This document shows, piece after piece, positions 19,905-21,724 of a stretch of 21,724 nucleotides of DNA. Position numbers and translations under genes: made by a program. The notes beneath the pieces were generated by a model. That model ran no database searches. It had not been told where the DNA came from and saw only the letters and a program-made list of their open reading frames with translations. Source of the stretch: Bacillota bacterium. Lineage in GTDB: Bacteria > Bacillota > Clostridia > Lachnospirales > Lachnospiraceae. The stretch covers positions 1-21,724 of the forward strand of contig JAEZUR010000146.1 in the NCBI GenBank assembly GCA_023420935.1, written 5' to 3'. Within the stretch, counting starts at the first letter, position 1. Each line of letters opens with the position of its first letter.

Positions 19905-21467
19905 GTGAAGAATAAATTGTTGGAAGTACAGGATTTAAGGATTGTATTTCCAAAGAAGAAAAAACTTCATACTGTTTTAGAAGGCGTTTCTTTTGAGCTA
20001 ATGGAAGGAGAAATTCTTGGTATTGTAGGGGAGTCAGGTTCGGGTAAAACCATGACTGCTCTTTCTGTGATCGACCTACTTTCTAAAGAAGCAAGAATAC
20101 AGGAAGGACGTATTTTCTTTGGAGGAAATGACATATTACAGATGCAGGAACAAGAGAGAAGGAAATTAAAGGGCAAAGAGATTTCCATGATATTTCAAGA
20201 GCCGATGACTTCATTAAATCCAGTTCTAAAAATTGGGGATCAAATCGAAGAGATGATTCGTCTTCACCTTAACTTAGATAAGAAGAATTGGCGACGGAAA
20301 GTATTAGAATCATTGGAGCAGGTCGGTTTAAGTAATTTTGATGAAGTTTATGAGAAATATCCACATCAATTATCTGGTGGAATGAGGCAACGTGTTATGA
20401 TTGCTATGGCAATGATTTGTGAACCTAAGTTGTTGATTGCGGATGAACCCACCACTGCTTTAGATGTAACTGTGCAGGCTCAGATATTACATTTAATACA
20501 GAAATTAAACCAAGAGCATGGAACAGCTGTAATCTTTATTTCTCACGACCTTGGAGTGATAAAGCATATATGTAACCGAGCATTGGTTATGAATGAGGGA
20601 AAGATTGTAGAATCTGGTACCATGGAACAGCTTTTTGGAGATCCCAAGGAGGAGTACACGAAGAAATTATTAGAGGCAGTTCCGACAAAAGATAATAAGC
20701 TTCGTCCAACAAATAGTAATTTGTCACCGGAAGTTATCTTAGAGGTGAAACAGGTAAATGCATTTTACCAGGAAAAGCAGAAGAGTATCTTAGCGGCGAA
20801 AGAAAGAAGACAGATTCTAGATCAAGTTTCATTATCACTGCATAAAGGTGAAATTCTTGGTATTGTTGGGGAAAGTGGTTGTGGTAAATCCACACTAGCT
20901 AAGACCATTGTTGGTTTGACAGATGATTATACTGGTGAAATTAAAACCAATGGATTGAGACCGCAGATGGTATTTCAAGATCCTTATGGAAGTTTAAATC
21001 CTGTGAAAAAAGTAGGTTGGATACTGGAAGAACCTTTGAAGATTCAAGGTGGATATACAAAATTAGAGAGAGAAGAAAAGGTGCTTGCATTATTAAAGCA
21101 GGTGGGTTTGCAGGAAAAACATGCAGGAAGATATGTATCGGAGTTAAGTGGAGGACAGCGGCAGCGAGTAGGTATCGCATGTGCAATTATTTGTAATGCC
21201 AAAGTGGTCATATTAGATGAACCGGTTTCCTCTTTAGACGTAACGGTGCAGATGCAGATCTTAAAATTACTACAAAAATTAAGGAAAGAGTATGATTTAT
21301 CCTATCTATTTATCTCCCATGACTTGAATGTAATCTATCAGATGTGTGACAGAGTATGTGTTATGTATCAAGGGAAGATAGTAGAAACTGGGGATGTAGA
21401 ACAGTTATTTCAACATCCCCAGCATGACTATACGAAATCGTTATTAGAATCAATACCGACATGGTAA
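19905..21467 (+). CDS. Fused DppD-DppF-type double ATPase of the peptide transporter
   Basis: About 520 residues carry two complete ABC domains in one chain. Domain 1: Walker A GESGSGKT with Lys48, signature LSGGMRQRV, Walker B LLIADEPTTALD, switch ISHDLG, then an EYTKKLLEAVP segment typical of oligopeptide ATPases. Domain 2: Walker A GESGCGKST with Lys328, signature LSGGQRQRVG, Walker B VVILDEPVSSLD, switch ISHDLN, ending DYTKSLLESIPTW. Such fusions replace separate DppD and DppF subunits, as in GsiA or YejF. Start: the frame is open from GTG 19881, but GAGGA (19890-19894) favours TTG 19902 (7 bases) or GTG 19905 (10 bases). It overlaps or abuts the permease stop. Last gene of the operon, followed by a strong terminator. 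Confidence 0.93.
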   Translation: MKNKLLEVQDLRIVFPKKKKLHTVLEGVSFELMEGEILGIVGESGSGKTMTALSVIDLLSKEARIQEGRIFFGGNDILQMQEQERRKLKGKEISMIFQEPMTSLNPVLKIGDQIEEMIRLHLNLDKKNWRRKVLESLEQVGLSNFDEVYEKYPHQLSGGMRQRVMIAMAMICEPKLLIADEPTTALDVTVQAQILHLIQKLNQEHGTAVIFISHDLGVIKHICNRALVMNEGKIVESGTMEQLFGDPKEEYTKKLLEAVPTKDNKLRPTNSNLSPEVILEVKQVNAFYQEKQKSILAAKERRQILDQVSLSLHKGEILGIVGESGCGKSTLAKTIVGLTDDYTGEIKTNGLRPQMVFQDPYGSLNPVKKVGWILEEPLKIQGGYTKLEREEKVLALLKQVGLQEKHAGRYVSELSGGQRQRVGIACAIICNAKVVILDEPVSSLDVTVQMQILKLLQKLRKEYDLSYLFISHDLNVIYQMCDRVCVMYQGKIVETGDVEQLFQHPQHDYTKSLLESIPTW

Positions 21468-21520
21468 ATAAATTCTTAAGAAATTACCAATTTCTTTGGC
21501 ATGTTTCATATTATAAAGAG

Positions 21521-21593
21521 GAAAAAGGCTGTGCATCATAACCATAGAAAAAATCATAAGATGATTTCTATGTTATGAGATACAGTCTTTTTC
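21521..21593 (+). terminator. Long intrinsic terminator of the amidohydrolase-peptide transporter operon
   Basis: GAAAAAGGCTGT (21521-21532) pairs with ACAGTCTTTTTC (21582-21593) with one wobble. The stem continues inward with CATAAC/GTTATG, ATAGAAA/TTTCTAT and TCAT/ATGA around an AAG loop. It lies about 54 bases past the last stop. Confidence 0.85.
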
Positions 21594-21614
21594 TTTTGGC
21601 TCTGTGTCAATAGT

Positions 21615-21644
21615 TGGGGTGAGGTTCCTTTGGAACCTGCCCCA
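21615..21644. other. GC-rich hairpin near the window edge
   Basis: TGGGGTGAGGTTCC folds with GGAACCTGCCCCA around a short TTT loop, with one bulged G and one wobble. It is unlike the AT-rich surroundings. The final 120 bases hold no supportable ORF; the hairpin may be part of a repeat or of a leader or terminator of a gene beyond the edge. Confidence 0.45.
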
Positions 21645-21724
21645 TTACTGACTTCAGCGCCTTTTTTATGTTAGGCACCTAAATAACTATTTTGGGGCAT
21701 GCGAAAAAAGCCTCTTTATTGTCG

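Overview
The window is AT-rich, with short intergenic gaps, strong AGGAGG-type ribosome binding sites, near-consensus sigma-A promoters and many intrinsic terminators. This points to a low-GC Firmicute. The gene content (GH94 cellobiose phosphorylase, predicted pyrophosphate-type phosphofructokinase, archaeal/fungal-type aspartate-semialdehyde dehydrogenase, FtsX-type ABC exporter with a coiled-coil insert) fits a plant-sugar-fermenting clostridium of the Lachnospiraceae, for example a relative of Clostridium phytofermentans. The species is inference from style and gene families, not a database match.

Layout, left to right: 3' end of a tRNA-dihydrouridine synthase gene (edge to 310, +); 6-phosphofructokinase with its own promoter (407-1630, +); asd (1873-2958, +); a structured repeat element (2962-3169); a small membrane protein gene (3352-3552, +); a second copy of the same element, inverted (3643-3804); two minus-strand genes for single-span membrane proteins of unknown function (3821-4534 and 4920-7493), separated by two intrinsic terminators. 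A leader of three 70-71 bp tandem repeats (7713-7978) then precedes an ABC transporter pair (8014-12112, +). Next are cellobiose phosphorylase as a single-gene unit with its own promoter and terminator (12505-14943, +), and a five-gene operon with a hairpin-rich leader (15218-21467, +): M20 amidohydrolase, lipoprotein binding protein, two permeases and one fused double ATPase of the dipeptide/oligopeptide type.

How the genes fit together: cellobiose phosphorylase makes glucose 1-phosphate plus glucose inside the cell without ATP, and a pyrophosphate-type phosphofructokinase would save further ATP in glycolysis. The last operon would import a peptide-like or N-acylated compound and cut its amide bond in the cytoplasm. 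The ATPase/FtsX pair probably exports or extracts something at the membrane; its substrate cannot be read from the sequence.

The most unusual content is non-coding. First, two copies of an element have near-identical internal arms but completely different outer and inner stems, each of which still pairs; both lie just 3' of a gene and in the same orientation relative to it. Second, a 32-nt hairpin sits at the predicted 5' end of two unrelated transcripts (7723 and 15069), with base changes in the stem that compensate each other. In the first leader it is repeated in tandem three times. I do not recognise either family.
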